In this document: positions 1 through 8,762 of the stretch, in pieces
Layout: every line of letters begins with the position of its first letter
Numbering within the stretch: position 1 is the stretch's first letter
From: COMBO-56-21 sp041559015
GTDB taxonomy: Archaea > Thermoplasmatota > Thermoplasmata > UBA10834
Direction of reading: 5' to 3'
DNA length: 21,132 nucleotides
Assembly (NCBI GenBank): GCA_041559015.1
Contig: JBFFED010000034.1
Span: forward strand, 1 to 21,132
Notes under the pieces: model-generated
Told to the model about the DNA's origin: nothing
What the model saw: the letters and a program-made list of their open reading frames with translations, nothing else
Databases searched by the model: none
Position numbers and translations under genes: made by a program

Positions 1-2596
1 CGAGGTCGAACCATATGTCGGTGCCGAACACAAGGTCCATGTTTGTGACGGTCACCGTGAAGGTGACTATCTCGCCCTCGGCCGCGCATGTCTTGTCCGC
101 GGTCTTGGTGACCTCGATGTCCACGTACCTCTTGTCGATCCAATCACTCTCAGCTGAGGTCCTTATCTCGTGAAGATACGAGTACTCTGGGTCATCATCC
201 CACTGATCATCCCAGGCAAAGATATGGACGATATTCTTGAAGGGATCGTCTTCGCAGCACGTGACCGTGTAGGGCCATACATAGATGACGGGCGGGCCAC
301 CGGCAGGCAGGCACTCGCCGTAGAGGTACTTGCCGAGGAGGGGGTCCGTCAGGTCGTATGTGAGATCCACGTCACCCGTGTTGGTCACGGTGATGGTGAA
401 AACGACCTCCTCGCCTGCGGCCGCGCATGTCTTATCGACCTCCTTGGTCATCTCGAGGGAAGGCTTGTAGATGTCGACCTCCCAAGTGGCCTCGGCATAC
501 TCATCGTGATGCTGATAGTCGTAGGCCCATACCCATGCAAGATTCGTCAATGGATCGTCATCCGTGGATTTTACAGTGTAGGCAAGCGCCGGAACCTTGC
601 TGACATCGACGACCTCTGAGCTGTATGGGTCCAGCGTGCCAGTCCAGAGCGGGTCACTGTCATCGAACGGCTTGATCAGAGGGTCCCAGAGCTTGTAGGT
701 CATCTCCTCCTCGCCCGGATTACTGACCACGAACCAATAGGTGATAACCTCTCCTACAGCAGCGCACTCCTTGTCCGCGAATTTCTCGAGATCTATGTCC
801 GGATAGAGTACGTCGACTGTGACAGTAGAGCTATCCCAGACCACATTGCCGTACTCGTCCTCACCACTCACAGTAACGGTGTTCACGAGGGGGTCGGGGT
901 CGGTCTCGATCACAGCCCTCTTGAGTTCTGGTATATCCGAATCAGTAATCAGGAGCGAGGACTTGGCGGGCAACATACCGCACCAGAGCGGGTCCTCGGG
1001 GTCATACGGCTTGAACATCGGGTCCCACAGGCAGACGCTCAGGTCCTGCATGCTCGGATTGGACAGTACGAACCAATAGGTAACAGTCTCTCCAATCTCC
1101 GCACAGTACCTGTCCGCATGCTTCTCGACTTCAATCTCCGGGGCAATTATCTGGAAGAGGCATGTGGCGGTCACGGGGGAGTACAGGCCATCGTTGAGAT
1201 CTGAATAGGTCAACTCAGCCCAGTTCTGATACCATCCCGGGATGCCGCCGACTACCGTTGCCGTGAAGTTCAGGTATGCGTAGAAACCACCGGGATAGGC
1301 AATCGTCCCGGGGAAGCTAGACGTTCCCGAGTTGATGGTCTCTATGTCAGACCAGGTGAAGTGCTGCGGGTCGATGACAACCGGGTACGGGACTGGCGCC
1401 CGAGGGGTGGGGTCCGCCGTGTCCGCATACATGAAGGACATCGGATCGACCTGGACTTCATCAGGCAGGACGTCGATCAGGTCGAGGTTCACCGCATACG
1501 CCTCACCCAGATTCGTGAGTCTCAGGCTGAATGAGATGGTGTCGCCGGCCACAACGACCTCAGGGTCGCACTCCTTGGTCATCTCCATCTCGGGGGGTAT
1601 GAAGATTCCCTTCACGTCGACTGGAAGGTCCACGTTTCCGGGGTTCGTCCAGGGGTCGGTGCTGTTGATTCTTCCGTGGAGAGAGGCACCTGGATACAGA
1701 GACGCGCCGAACTGGACTTCGGGGATGGTCACCGCAAGGTGAGCTCCGCACCACAGAATGGACTCATACGGAGCGGGACCCACCTCGTCCTCAAAACTGA
1801 CAGTGACTGCCCAGAGCATCTGTATCTTGCTCAACGACGGGAGAGGGAGGTCGGCCTTTCTCTCCTGATTCACAATCTTTCCGTCGCTGCCAGGAGAGAG
1901 GGAGAATGGCTGCGACGATGGACCGTATATGTTGAAGGGCGGTATTGGCTCACCTGAAGGGTCGAACTGGTCGAAATGGGTCAGGTAATCGAAGCCGAGA
2001 TAAGGAGTTGACCCACTAGAGAGATTTCTATGATCGTAAGCCATGTAAATTGTTATGACGTCGTATGTTCCGTCAGAGGTCAGCTCTATCATCCACGGGA
2101 TGCTGTCGCCCTCGTTGTAACCTCTGATGTTTGCCTTCTGCCACCTGTCCTCTCCGGCATCCCACGCTTTGTGCCAGACGGTGATCGGTGGCTCGAGGAA
2201 GGTTGTGCTCGCTACCAGATCATAAGCGATTTGAGAAGCAGTGACAACAAAAGGCACTTCTGTTTGATCAACGGCTGGAACCACATATTCAGCATTTCCG
2301 AACATGCCATCCACGACATCGGAAGATCCTATCCAGATCCCAGTGTCAGGATGCTCGATGGTTATCTCAACCGGAGTCCCCGAGACGAATCCTGTGCCGT
2401 TGATCACGGCAATCTCTCCTGGGACATATTCCGGCTTGGACGTCCATATCTCAGGGACGTCAGATGCGTTCGCCACAGCGACCAAGAACCCGCTGGAAGT
2501 CATCACGAAAGCCAGAATGACTGCCTGCAGATATCTGAGGAACCTGGCCCTTTCTATGCTCGTTTCTGTCGTTGCGTAGCCGTTGCTATGAGACAA
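1..2596 (-). CDS. Secreted DUF11-repeat surface protein, C terminus beyond window edge
   Basis: One uninterrupted leftward frame of about 865 codons runs from a TTG at 2594-2596 to the window edge. The TTG follows a GGGGGGAG SD (2602-2609) at 5 bases; a GTG at 2630-2632 is the alternative start. Residues about 20-45 form a hydrophobic signal peptide or anchor ending near VANASD. A beta-rich N-terminal part (from SKPEYVPGEIAVINGTGF) resembles Ig/macroglobulin-like surface domains. Five DUF11-type repeats then begin near residues 337, 486, 598, 711 and 825, the last four at a period of about 113. Each opens with a variant of (E/D)(M/V/L)(T/E)K..D..C...GE.(V/I)(T/V/S)(Y/F), and the single Cys in that motif is kept in all five. 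DUF11 repeats are known from large secreted archaeal and bacterial proteins. It probably sits in the cell envelope. Any C-terminal anchor or sorting signal is off the window. Confidence 0.85.
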   Translation of the reverse strand, partial: MSHSNGYATTETSIERARFLRYLQAVILAFVMTSSGFLVAVANASDVPEIWTSKPEYVPGEIAVINGTGFVSGTPVEITIEHPDTGIWIGSSDVVDGMFGNAEYVVPAVDQTEVPFVVTASQIAYDLVASTTFLEPPITVWHKAWDAGEDRWQKANIRGYNEGDSIPWMIELTSDGTYDVITIYMAYDHRNLSSGSTPYLGFDYLTHFDQFDPSGEPIPPFNIYGPSSQPFSLSPGSDGKIVNQERKADLPLPSLSKIQMLWAVTVSFEDEVGPAPYESILWCGAHLAVTIPEVQFGASLYPGASLHGRINSTDPWTNPGNVDLPVDVKGIFIPPEMEMTKECDPEVVVAGDTISFSLRLTNLGEAYAVNLDLIDVLPDEVQVDPMSFMYADTADPTPRAPVPYPVVIDPQHFTWSDIETINSGTSSFPGTIAYPGGFYAYLNFTATVVGGIPGWYQNWAELTYSDLNDGLYSPVTATCLFQIIAPEIEVEKHADRYCAEIGETVTYWFVLSNPSMQDLSVCLWDPMFKPYDPEDPLWCGMLPAKSSLLITDSDIPELKRAVIETDPDPLVNTVTVSGEDEYGNVVWDSSTVTVDVLYPDIDLEKFADKECAAVGEVITYWFVVSNPGEEEMTYKLWDPLIKPFDDSDPLWTGTLDPYSSEVVDVSKVPALAYTVKSTDDDPLTNLAWVWAYDYQHHDEYAEATWEVDIYKPSLEMTKEVDKTCAAAGEEVVFTITVTNTGDVDLTYDLTDPLLGKYLYGECLPAGGPPVIYVWPYTVTCCEDDPFKNIVHIFAWDDQWDDDPEYSYLHEIRTSAESDWIDKRYVDIEVTKTADKTCAAEGEIVTFTVTVTNMDLVFGTDIWFDL

Positions 2597-2878
2597 TCTT
2601 GCTCCCCCCTCTCTCTCAATGCTCCCGACCACATTCCCGGCCTCGATCTCACACCCACGAGTAGACCGAGTCAGTTAGCCGGATGCCACACCGTATCGAC
2701 CGTTGCGTTACTTAATAGTTGTCCAGATGAGTTTCGACGATTCTCGTACGGTCGAATGCCTGCAACAGAAGACAAGATCAACCAGACTTTCCTGCCCCTC
2801 AGAGAGCGACCCCAAGAAGTACGAGAGGGTTCAATCGTGAACGTCTCATAATAGGGCATGCGAACCAGAGTGCTACAC
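2597..2878. other. Divergent intergenic region, left part
   Basis: This is the gap between the leftward DUF11 gene and the rightward ATPase gene. The leftward SD lies at 2602-2609. A possible leftward TATA element (CTATTAAG on the minus strand, about 2706-2714) would place a transcript start near 2680-2685, giving a leader of roughly 85 bases; this is weak. The plus-strand ORF that passes through here (2030-2851) is a shadow of the DUF11 gene. I see no gene or strong hairpin in the rest. Confidence 0.45.
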
Positions 2879-2920
2879 TATACCTCAAAGTATACCAGGC
2901 AGTATACAAAGTTGTATAAA
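2879..2920 (+). repeat. Four TATA(C/A) cores at exact 12-base spacing before the ATPase gene
   Basis: TATAC occurs at 2879, 2891 and 2903, and TATAA at 2915, each exactly 12 bases apart. The second and third cores are full GTATAC palindromes, so neighbouring units also form dyads (TATAC-N6-GTATA at 2879-2894). The last unit (TATAAA, 2915-2920) can serve as the TATA box for the ATPase gene, with a start of transcription near 2941-2945. The array may be a multi-site operator or a set of stacked TATA boxes. The spacing is visible in the sequence; the function is inferred. Confidence 0.6.
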
Positions 2921-2988
2921 CCTCCCCCGAGATTATGTCTCCTGCAACGCAAAGTCGGAGCAGGTCCACTGTCTGGAGAGGGGCATTG

Positions 2989-4425
2989 GTGAACAATCCT
3001 TTCAAGCTTGGCGAGCCCGCGACGGGCGACTTCTTTATCGGTCGTGATAATGAGATATCCGAGATTGTCGCGAACCTGAGCGGGCACAGGAATACCGCGA
3101 TCTACGGCGAAAGACAGATCGGAAAATCTTCAGTACTAGCCGAGATTGCCCGGAGGAGAGCCAAGGACTTCATCTTCGTGAGAATCGACGCGTGCGCAGC
3201 CGCGGACGAGAATCATTTCCTGGACTGCTACACGAGAGAGACTATCAGGGCGGGCATCGGCAAGGCCTGGAAGGTGGACTCCGCGCTCTGGGACCTTCTG
3301 AGCACTAGACGGATGAGGGCGGCACTGTCTCCTGGTGGGGACCTCACGATAGAGGACAAGATACGGGCGAACATGCCGGAGGGAATCGCAGTTGAGAGGG
3401 GAAGCAGAGGCTCGTCCAGACCCGCCGAGGAGAAAGAGCCCAGCATCCTGATGTGCCCCCGATGCGGAAGACCGTTGAAGTGGATCGAGACCTACGGAAG
3501 GCACTTCTGCTACAACTGCAAGAAGTACGCCCCGAGACAGAAGAGACGCCAGCGGAGCGACAGAGAGTGGCAACCCTCAAGTGGGCCCGGTTCCTGCCCG
3601 AGCTGCAACTCAGACATGAGATACGTGCACAGGTACTCTGACTACTACTGTCCCAGATGCGAACGATATCCACACGTCGACAGGCGCATCCTGTCCGAGC
3701 CGTGGGGTAGGAACGATATGATGGCAGCGCTGAACCTGCCGCAGAAGCTCGCAGAGCTCAAGGCCAAACCCGTCGTCGTGATGCTCGACGACTTTCAAGA
3801 GGCAGCGGACCTCGACGACGGACGGCTGGTCGAGGCGATGCGGCTGAAGTCCGAGGACCACGAAGACACGACCTATGTGTTTGCAGGCAATGCTGGCGAG
3901 TCGATGCGACTCATGTTCGAAGACAAGAGTGGGTCGTTCTACAAATTCGCAGACACGGTCGAGCTAGGCAGGATTCCCGACCCCGAGATGAAGAGATTCC
4001 TGATGAGCAGGTTCAGATCGGAGGGCGGTAAGCTCACGGAGAGGGTCGCCCAGAGGGTGATCGGCGTAAGCGAGGGCATCCCTAGCTATGCGCAGCACAT
4101 TGCGCACGAGCTGTTCCACATCTCGATTGAACCTGAGATGACCGATGTCGAGGACGCGATAGACAGGGTCGTTGGACAGCAATCAAGGGTTCACGCGCTC
4201 CTCTGGGACTCCATCAGGAGCCCGCTCCACAGAAGATATCTTTTCGCTGTGGCCAGGGAGCCAGGGGTGCCGCACGGAGAGGCGTTCATCAACCGATACA
4301 ATCTGAGGTCGAGGTCGCACGTCCAGCGCATAGAGAGACAGCTGGAGGCAAGAAGAGTCATCAAGCATGGCGAGATTCTAGACCCCATGTTCGTCATGTG
4401 GCTGAGATTGTCGAACTCCCTCTAA
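2989..4425 (+). CDS. Archaeal STAND/AAA-type ATPase with two zinc ribbons inserted in the ATPase domain
   Basis: The product has 478 residues from GTG 2989, which lies about 6-7 bases after a GGAGAGG SD (2974-2980) and gives the family-like N terminus NNPFKLG. ATG 2935, 18 codons upstream, has no SD. Order of parts: 'FIGRDNEI' lead-in (16-23), Walker A YGERQIGKSS (39-48), two zinc ribbons, Walker B VVVMLDDFQE (262-271), a sensor-like TYVFAGN stretch, and a C-terminal winged-helix-like region ending MFVMWLRLSNSL. The ribbons are CPRC(156-159)-X14-CYNC(174-177) and CPSC(203-206)-X14-CPRC(221-224), joined by a basic linker. Archaeal ATPases of this class (Arch_ATPase, PF01637) usually run from Walker A to Walker B without such domains. 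Role unknown; nucleic-acid sensing or signalling is possible. Confidence 0.8.
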   Translation: MNNPFKLGEPATGDFFIGRDNEISEIVANLSGHRNTAIYGERQIGKSSVLAEIARRRAKDFIFVRIDACAAADENHFLDCYTRETIRAGIGKAWKVDSALWDLLSTRRMRAALSPGGDLTIEDKIRANMPEGIAVERGSRGSSRPAEEKEPSILMCPRCGRPLKWIETYGRHFCYNCKKYAPRQKRRQRSDREWQPSSGPGSCPSCNSDMRYVHRYSDYYCPRCERYPHVDRRILSEPWGRNDMMAALNLPQKLAELKAKPVVVMLDDFQEAADLDDGRLVEAMRLKSEDHEDTTYVFAGNAGESMRLMFEDKSGSFYKFADTVELGRIPDPEMKRFLMSRFRSEGGKLTERVAQRVIGVSEGIPSYAQHIAHELFHISIEPEMTDVEDAIDRVVGQQSRVHALLWDSIRSPLHRRYLFAVAREPGVPHGEAFINRYNLRSRSHVQRIERQLEARRVIKHGEILDPMFVMWLRLSNSL

Positions 4426-4440
4426 CCCCGGAAAGAGCGA

Positions 4441-4462
4441 ATAACGCGACCCGTGACGTTAT
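4441..4462. promoter_or_regulatory. Perfect 6-base inverted repeat in the gap after the ATPase gene
   Basis: ATAACG (4441-4446) and CGTTAT (4457-4462) form a perfect dyad with a 10-base spacer, between the ATPase stop (4425) and the next start (4513). It has no T-run after it. It could be an operator or a weak hairpin between the two genes; function is not shown. Confidence 0.3.
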
Positions 4463-4512
4463 CCGGCATGTACAAATCATCGATAGGCGTTCATCGGGAT
4501 GGAGTTGGAAAC

Positions 4513-5373
4513 ATGGCTAGGAGGACACGCACTCTAGCGCTGCGCCTCTCGCAGGCTAGGATGCTTGGGTTTGCGCTGGTCATTGTGGGCCTGGTGCTTC
4601 TCCTCCTAGCCTTCGATGCGCAGACGGGCATCGACGAGATCGGGGAGACGAACGACCCGACGCTCCAGGAGCGGCTCGCTAGGCTGGAGGGCCAGAGGGA
4701 TGTGTTCCTGGTCGCGACTATTGGGACTGTCTTCCTGGGCATGTTCGCAATAGCCATACTGGGTGAACCGAGCGTCCCGAGCATGATAGGGGAGGACCAG
4801 ATGATTGCGACGGCGAAGATGTCCGGCGATATCCTTGGTGCCCTCTTGCTCTCCGGCAACTCGCAGTACCTGCCTGCTAAGCACGGTCTGAAGAGGGAGA
4901 AGGTGTTCGTGCCCGCGACTGAGGGACGGGCGAACCCGGCGAAAGCGCTGACAGAGGACCTCGTGCTCTCTCCCGGGAAGGACGGATCCACCCCTGGTGT
5001 CGTAGTCGAGCCCATCGGCCTCAGGCTACTCGACTCTGTGGAGGCCGAGCTGAAGACGAGTGTCGCAGGCGCAGGTCTTGAGGCCGCCGAAGGGACCCTG
5101 CAGATGATGAAGCACGGCCTCGGCATGCTCAAGGACTTCCACTTCAAGGAGAGGGATGGAAAGACCATCCTCAGGGTGGAGTACAAGTCACTCCTGGAAG
5201 CGTGCAGAGCGGTCCGTAGGGAGTGGCCGGATACCTGCAGAAAGATGCAGTGCATCGGTTGTTCGTGCCTGCTTGCGGCTGCAGCCCGAGCCACGGGGAA
5301 GGTCGTCGCAGTAGAGGACGTCGACAATAGCAGGGACACCGTCGTGTTCGTACTAGATCTCAGGGAATGGTAA
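4513..5373 (+). CDS. Two-TM membrane protein with C-terminal cytoplasmic domain (DUF7982-like?)
   Basis: The product has 286 residues. I chose ATG 4513 because GGAG lies 8 bases before it (4501-4504) and it gives the basic N terminus MARRTRTLALR; an in-frame earlier start at 4453 lacks an SD. TM1 is about residues 17-34 (GFALVIVGLVLLLLAF) and TM2 about 58-78 (FLVATIGTVFLGMFAIAIL), separated by a short acidic loop. The rest is a soluble domain with KVFVPATEG, a VVVEPIGLRLLDSVE stretch and a C-terminal CIGCSC segment followed by ATGKVVAVEDV. The layout (two TMs, then 'VFVP', 'EPIGL' and a hydrophobic helix) recalls haloarchaeal DUF7982 proteins, from memory and unchecked. It may be co-transcribed with the ATPase upstream and the DUF4129 gene 34 bases downstream. 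Function unknown. Confidence 0.7.
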   Translation: MARRTRTLALRLSQARMLGFALVIVGLVLLLLAFDAQTGIDEIGETNDPTLQERLARLEGQRDVFLVATIGTVFLGMFAIAILGEPSVPSMIGEDQMIATAKMSGDILGALLLSGNSQYLPAKHGLKREKVFVPATEGRANPAKALTEDLVLSPGKDGSTPGVVVEPIGLRLLDSVEAELKTSVAGAGLEAAEGTLQMMKHGLGMLKDFHFKERDGKTILRVEYKSLLEACRAVRREWPDTCRKMQCIGCSCLLAAAARATGKVVAVEDVDNSRDTVVFVLDLREW

Positions 5374-5407
5374 CGAGCGGGCCGAAAGAGAAGGATAAGG
5401 CTTTTTA

Positions 5408-7588
5408 TTGAGTCGACGATGCATTCGCACCTTGATTGCCTCGCTCTCCGCGAAACGCTCAATCGTCCTCGTGTCCGCCTTCGCTTTGGTCCTGGCAGCT
5501 GGATCAATGCCGATTACTCCTGTGACAGCCGCTGCAGATGAGATACCACACGAGAACTACGACCTCATCGATTCCGACCTGAGCGTGGTCATCGTCATGC
5601 TGAACTCATCGATCAGATATTCCGAACGCGCCCTGATGTGCATGTACAACCAGACGATGACGTTGGCCGAACAGAACCTCTCAGCGGTGAGGAGCATACT
5701 CGTGCCCGCTGAGAAGGTTCTCGAGGAAATCGATGATGTGGCAAGCAGCTACGAGAATCTAAGCGCATTGATACCTCCATTCGCCGAGCTGTCTGATCTC
5801 ATGGATGCTTTCGCTGGTGACGAGGACGCACTTTTCGTTATCAGAGCCGAACTGGTAGCTGCATCCTACCTCCTGGCTCTAACTGGAGATGACCTAGTCG
5901 CCGCCCTCGACGCCATCAAGAGGTTCAACGAATTAGTGGTCAAGATGAACGCCACGATTGAGGATATGCTCGTGGGCGCACAGGAGATTGGGGATCTGGC
6001 CGTGGATGGCGGAAGGCCGTTCGCGGATAACCAGCTCATATCTCTGATCGAGAAGCTGAGGGATCTGTTGGCGATGATCGAGAAGGAGATTTCGAAGACT
6101 ATCAACGAGGACCTTCCCCTTGAGGAGAGTGGGCCGTTCCTCATCTTATGGATATCATCATCAAGCTACTACCTCGGAGACACCATCATTGGAGGAGGAT
6201 ACCTGTTCTTCAACGGTATGTTTGGGTCGGGATACAGTGTGGAGATTGTGTTCGACGGATCGCCGCTCCTCTCAACGACCACCGCACCTGATGGCCGGTT
6301 CTCCTTCGCCTACCAGATACCTCTGAACGCCTCATGGCTCGGAACACACACGTTGTTCGCGGAATCCTCTACTCCTGTCGGCGTGCTCACATCGGACGTG
6401 CTCTCACTGAGGATAGCGCTCATGCCCACGTCCATCAGCCTGTCCTTGGACACGGGCGTGATGTCTATCCTAGAGAATGTCACTGGCCTGGTGGTTCTCA
6501 GGGACATCAAGGGGAACCCGATTGAGTCGACTGCGTGTAGGTTCGATGTCGACGGCTCCAATCTGGTGTTCGATACTGGACCTGACGGCATGGTCGTCGA
6601 GACCTGGCAGGCAGACCAGCTAGGCTACGGCAGGCATTCCATCAGGGCATTCTTCGACGGTGAAGTGCCCTATGCGCCGAGTGCGTCAGGTCTCAGAGAG
6701 GTTACAGTCGACATACCGACTTCGCTGGACCTTCAACTGCTGTCAACCGAGGTTCGCCGCGGGCAGTACATCGTGGGGAACGGCACGTTGCACGCCAATG
6801 GAACTGATAGGGTGCCGAGCCAGATGATAACCATATCCCTGGACGGAGTCATCGTCGCTAACATCACGACAGGTGCTGATGGAGAGTTCGCCTTCACCAT
6901 CAGCTCCGAGTCCCTGGCGGTAGGAGGGCACAAGCTGATGGCTGAGCTTCTCGAGAAGGACGTCATCTGGAGGTACTCTCAGGACGTGGAGGGCTTCACA
7001 GTGAAAGGGTACCAGGAAAGCGGATATCCCTTCTGGCCCGTCATACCTGGATGGGGGGGTGGACCGGGCGACCTCATCCCCTACCTCTTCATCGGGAAGA
7101 ACGCATACTTCTTCTGGCTACTCCTTCTGGCATTCACGGGCGTGATCGTCAGGGTGCTGCAGATGAGGAGACGGGCCGCTGTCGTCGCGGCCAGGGATAG
7201 GTCTCAGGAGCTCGAGCCCATAGACTCTGCGCTGCGAGCGTCAGGGGCCATCGCGGGTCCGTCCGAAGAACCCTTCGAGCTGCCTCCGCGCTCTGAGGGG
7301 CCGACGAACCCCAACGAGAGGATAGTCTGGTACTACCAGCGATTCATGGCCTTCATGATGAAGAGGGGCTGGCCCGGGCTAAGGGCGAGCATGACTCACA
7401 GGGAGGTCGCCAGGATACTCAAGGCCTGGGGATACCCCGACGAGCCCGTGGAAGACGCGACGATGCTCTTCGAGCGGGCGCTGTACTCAGGAGCGAAGAT
7501 GACTGACGAGGACACCGTGCACATGAGCGTCGCGATGACGAGACTCGTGAGGCCCAGCGGCAGGAAGGGGGTGCTAAATGCGGTCTAG
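5408..7588 (+). CDS. Secreted Ig-like membrane protein with C-terminal DUF4129 domain
   Basis: The product has 726 residues from TTG 5408, with an AAGG-rich SD at 5391-5400. A signal peptide covers about residues 15-42 (VLVSAFALVLAAGSMP). A mostly helical, sequon-rich outer region (about 45-235; NSS, NQT, NLS) is followed by beta-rich Ig-like segments (about 240-540) containing repeated 'TxxDGxFxF' turns, as in bacterial and archaeal Big/carboxypeptidase-regulatory-like domains. One TM follows (about 568-586, FFWLLLLAFTGVIVRVL), then a cytoplasmic tail. The tail's last 80 residues (about 635-715, with WYYQRFMAFMMKRGW and MTHREVARIL) match DUF4129 (PF13559), usually found near transglutaminase-like, MoxR and DUF58 genes. 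Its stop overlaps the DUF4350-type gene by 11 bases, so the two are translationally coupled. MoxR and DUF58 partners are not in the window. Confidence 0.8.
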   Translation: MSRRCIRTLIASLSAKRSIVLVSAFALVLAAGSMPITPVTAAADEIPHENYDLIDSDLSVVIVMLNSSIRYSERALMCMYNQTMTLAEQNLSAVRSILVPAEKVLEEIDDVASSYENLSALIPPFAELSDLMDAFAGDEDALFVIRAELVAASYLLALTGDDLVAALDAIKRFNELVVKMNATIEDMLVGAQEIGDLAVDGGRPFADNQLISLIEKLRDLLAMIEKEISKTINEDLPLEESGPFLILWISSSSYYLGDTIIGGGYLFFNGMFGSGYSVEIVFDGSPLLSTTTAPDGRFSFAYQIPLNASWLGTHTLFAESSTPVGVLTSDVLSLRIALMPTSISLSLDTGVMSILENVTGLVVLRDIKGNPIESTACRFDVDGSNLVFDTGPDGMVVETWQADQLGYGRHSIRAFFDGEVPYAPSASGLREVTVDIPTSLDLQLLSTEVRRGQYIVGNGTLHANGTDRVPSQMITISLDGVIVANITTGADGEFAFTISSESLAVGGHKLMAELLEKDVIWRYSQDVEGFTVKGYQESGYPFWPVIPGWGGGPGDLIPYLFIGKNAYFFWLLLLAFTGVIVRVLQMRRRAAVVAARDRSQELEPIDSALRASGAIAGPSEEPFELPPRSEGPTNPNERIVWYYQRFMAFMMKRGWPGLRASMTHREVARILKAWGYPDEPVEDATMLFERALYSGAKMTDEDTVHMSVAMTRLVRPSGRKGVLNAV

Positions 7589-8762
7589 GATTGGGAAAGG
7601 GTACGCGACGGTCGCGGTCGTCGCGGTGGCGATTGCCCTCCTCTCGGTGTCCATGGTCGCCCCTGCGATCTCGGCGACGGAGGACTTCTCGATATTCAAC
7701 TCAGGGTGGAACGGCACGAGCGGATTAGCGGTCATGGCCTACAGGACAGGCAAGCTAGTGCCGACATTCGAGGTCGAGTCGACGGGTACGGAGATCACAG
7801 TCACGCAGGCCGCCCTCACCACCATCGCGCCCGACCCGCGGACAGGCGCGCTCATCATCCTCGGCCCGACGAAGGAATTCACCGACGCTGAGGGGAAGCT
7901 CGTGGGGGATTTCGTGAGGGACGGTGGAAGGCTCGTGCTCGCAGATGACTTCGGCACAGGGAACTCGCTCCTGTCCAAGATGGGCGCGGGCTCCAGGTTC
8001 TCTGGTCAGCTGGTGATGGACCTCGCCTTCGAGAAGTAACCGGAGTTCTCTGTTGTATTCGACATCGCGCCAGACCCGCTCACGACGAATATCTCGACGC
8101 TTCTATTCAACCACCCATCGTCGGTGACAGTCAACACGTCCACGACAGCCGTGATCGCTCGCTCCAGCGTCGCCAGCTGGAGGGATGTGAACGGCAATAG
8201 GCTCCAGGACCCCGGAGAGCCCATGGGGCCGTTCCCGCTCGTCGCCCGCGAGAGGCTGGGGCTCGGCACTATCCTGCTCCTCTCGGACCCCTCGGTGCTC
8301 ATTAACGGGATGATGGAGTACATGGACAACGACGCCTTCGCGGAGAACCTGGTGGTCGAGGTCTGCAGAGAAAGGACCGAGGTCTACTTCGACGAGAGCC
8401 ATCGCGTATTCTTCGACCCCGTGTCAGCCACCCTGGAGTTCACGGAAGAGATCTCGACGACCGCCAAAGCGCTCATCGCGGCGACAGCGTTCGTACTGAC
8501 GCTCTGGATCGCGACGGACCTCGTCGACGACGCGGTCCTGCGGGTCGCCCGCAGGATCCGAACCGCTGTCGGGCTTGTTATGTGGGCTCTGATGACACCA
8601 TTCTCCCGCAAAAGATCCGTCCCCGAGAAGAAACCGCTGTCCCTCGAGGAGACCATCGACATGGTTTCGAGGGAACGACCAGATATGAGGCTCGGGATTA
8701 TCAGGTATATGCTCCGGGAAAAGGACAGACACTCCAAGACCCTCATGGAACAAGAATCCTAG
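7578..8762 (+). pseudogene. DUF4350-type membrane protein interrupted by an in-frame TAA
   Basis: From ATG 7578 (GAAGGGGG SD upstream, overlapping the previous stop) the frame encodes a signal peptide (about residues 9-32) and a DUF4350-like N-terminal half: SGWNGTSGL, ALIILGPTKEFTDAEG and FVRDGGRLVLADDFG. A TAA at 8037-8039 stops it after 153 residues. The same frame stays open without indels to TAG 8760-8762 and keeps coding character: family-like FDIAPDPLTTNISTLLFN, then TILLLSDPSVLING, one TM (TALIAATAFVLTLW region) and a basic tail. A single change such as TAC to TAA would explain this. No good start follows the stop: the first is GTG 8124, without an SD. It could be a fresh nonsense mutation, a sequence error or read-through; TAA is not a pyrrolysine codon. 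DUF4350 genes commonly accompany DUF4129 genes. Confidence 0.75.

Noticed and set aside
2030..2851. Plus-strand open frame of 273 codons
   Set aside because: It mostly lies antisense to the DUF11 surface protein, whose repeats are clear in the minus frame, and the product has no domain-like pattern.
4491..5507. Minus-strand open frame of 338 codons
   Set aside because: It is antisense to the two-TM protein and the start of the DUF4129 gene; its Ser/Arg-rich product is the usual shadow of a GC-rich gene.
8124..8762. Independent gene starting at GTG 8124
   Set aside because: It has no SD or signal sequence, and is in the same frame as the interrupted DUF4350-type gene, whose family sequence spans the stop.
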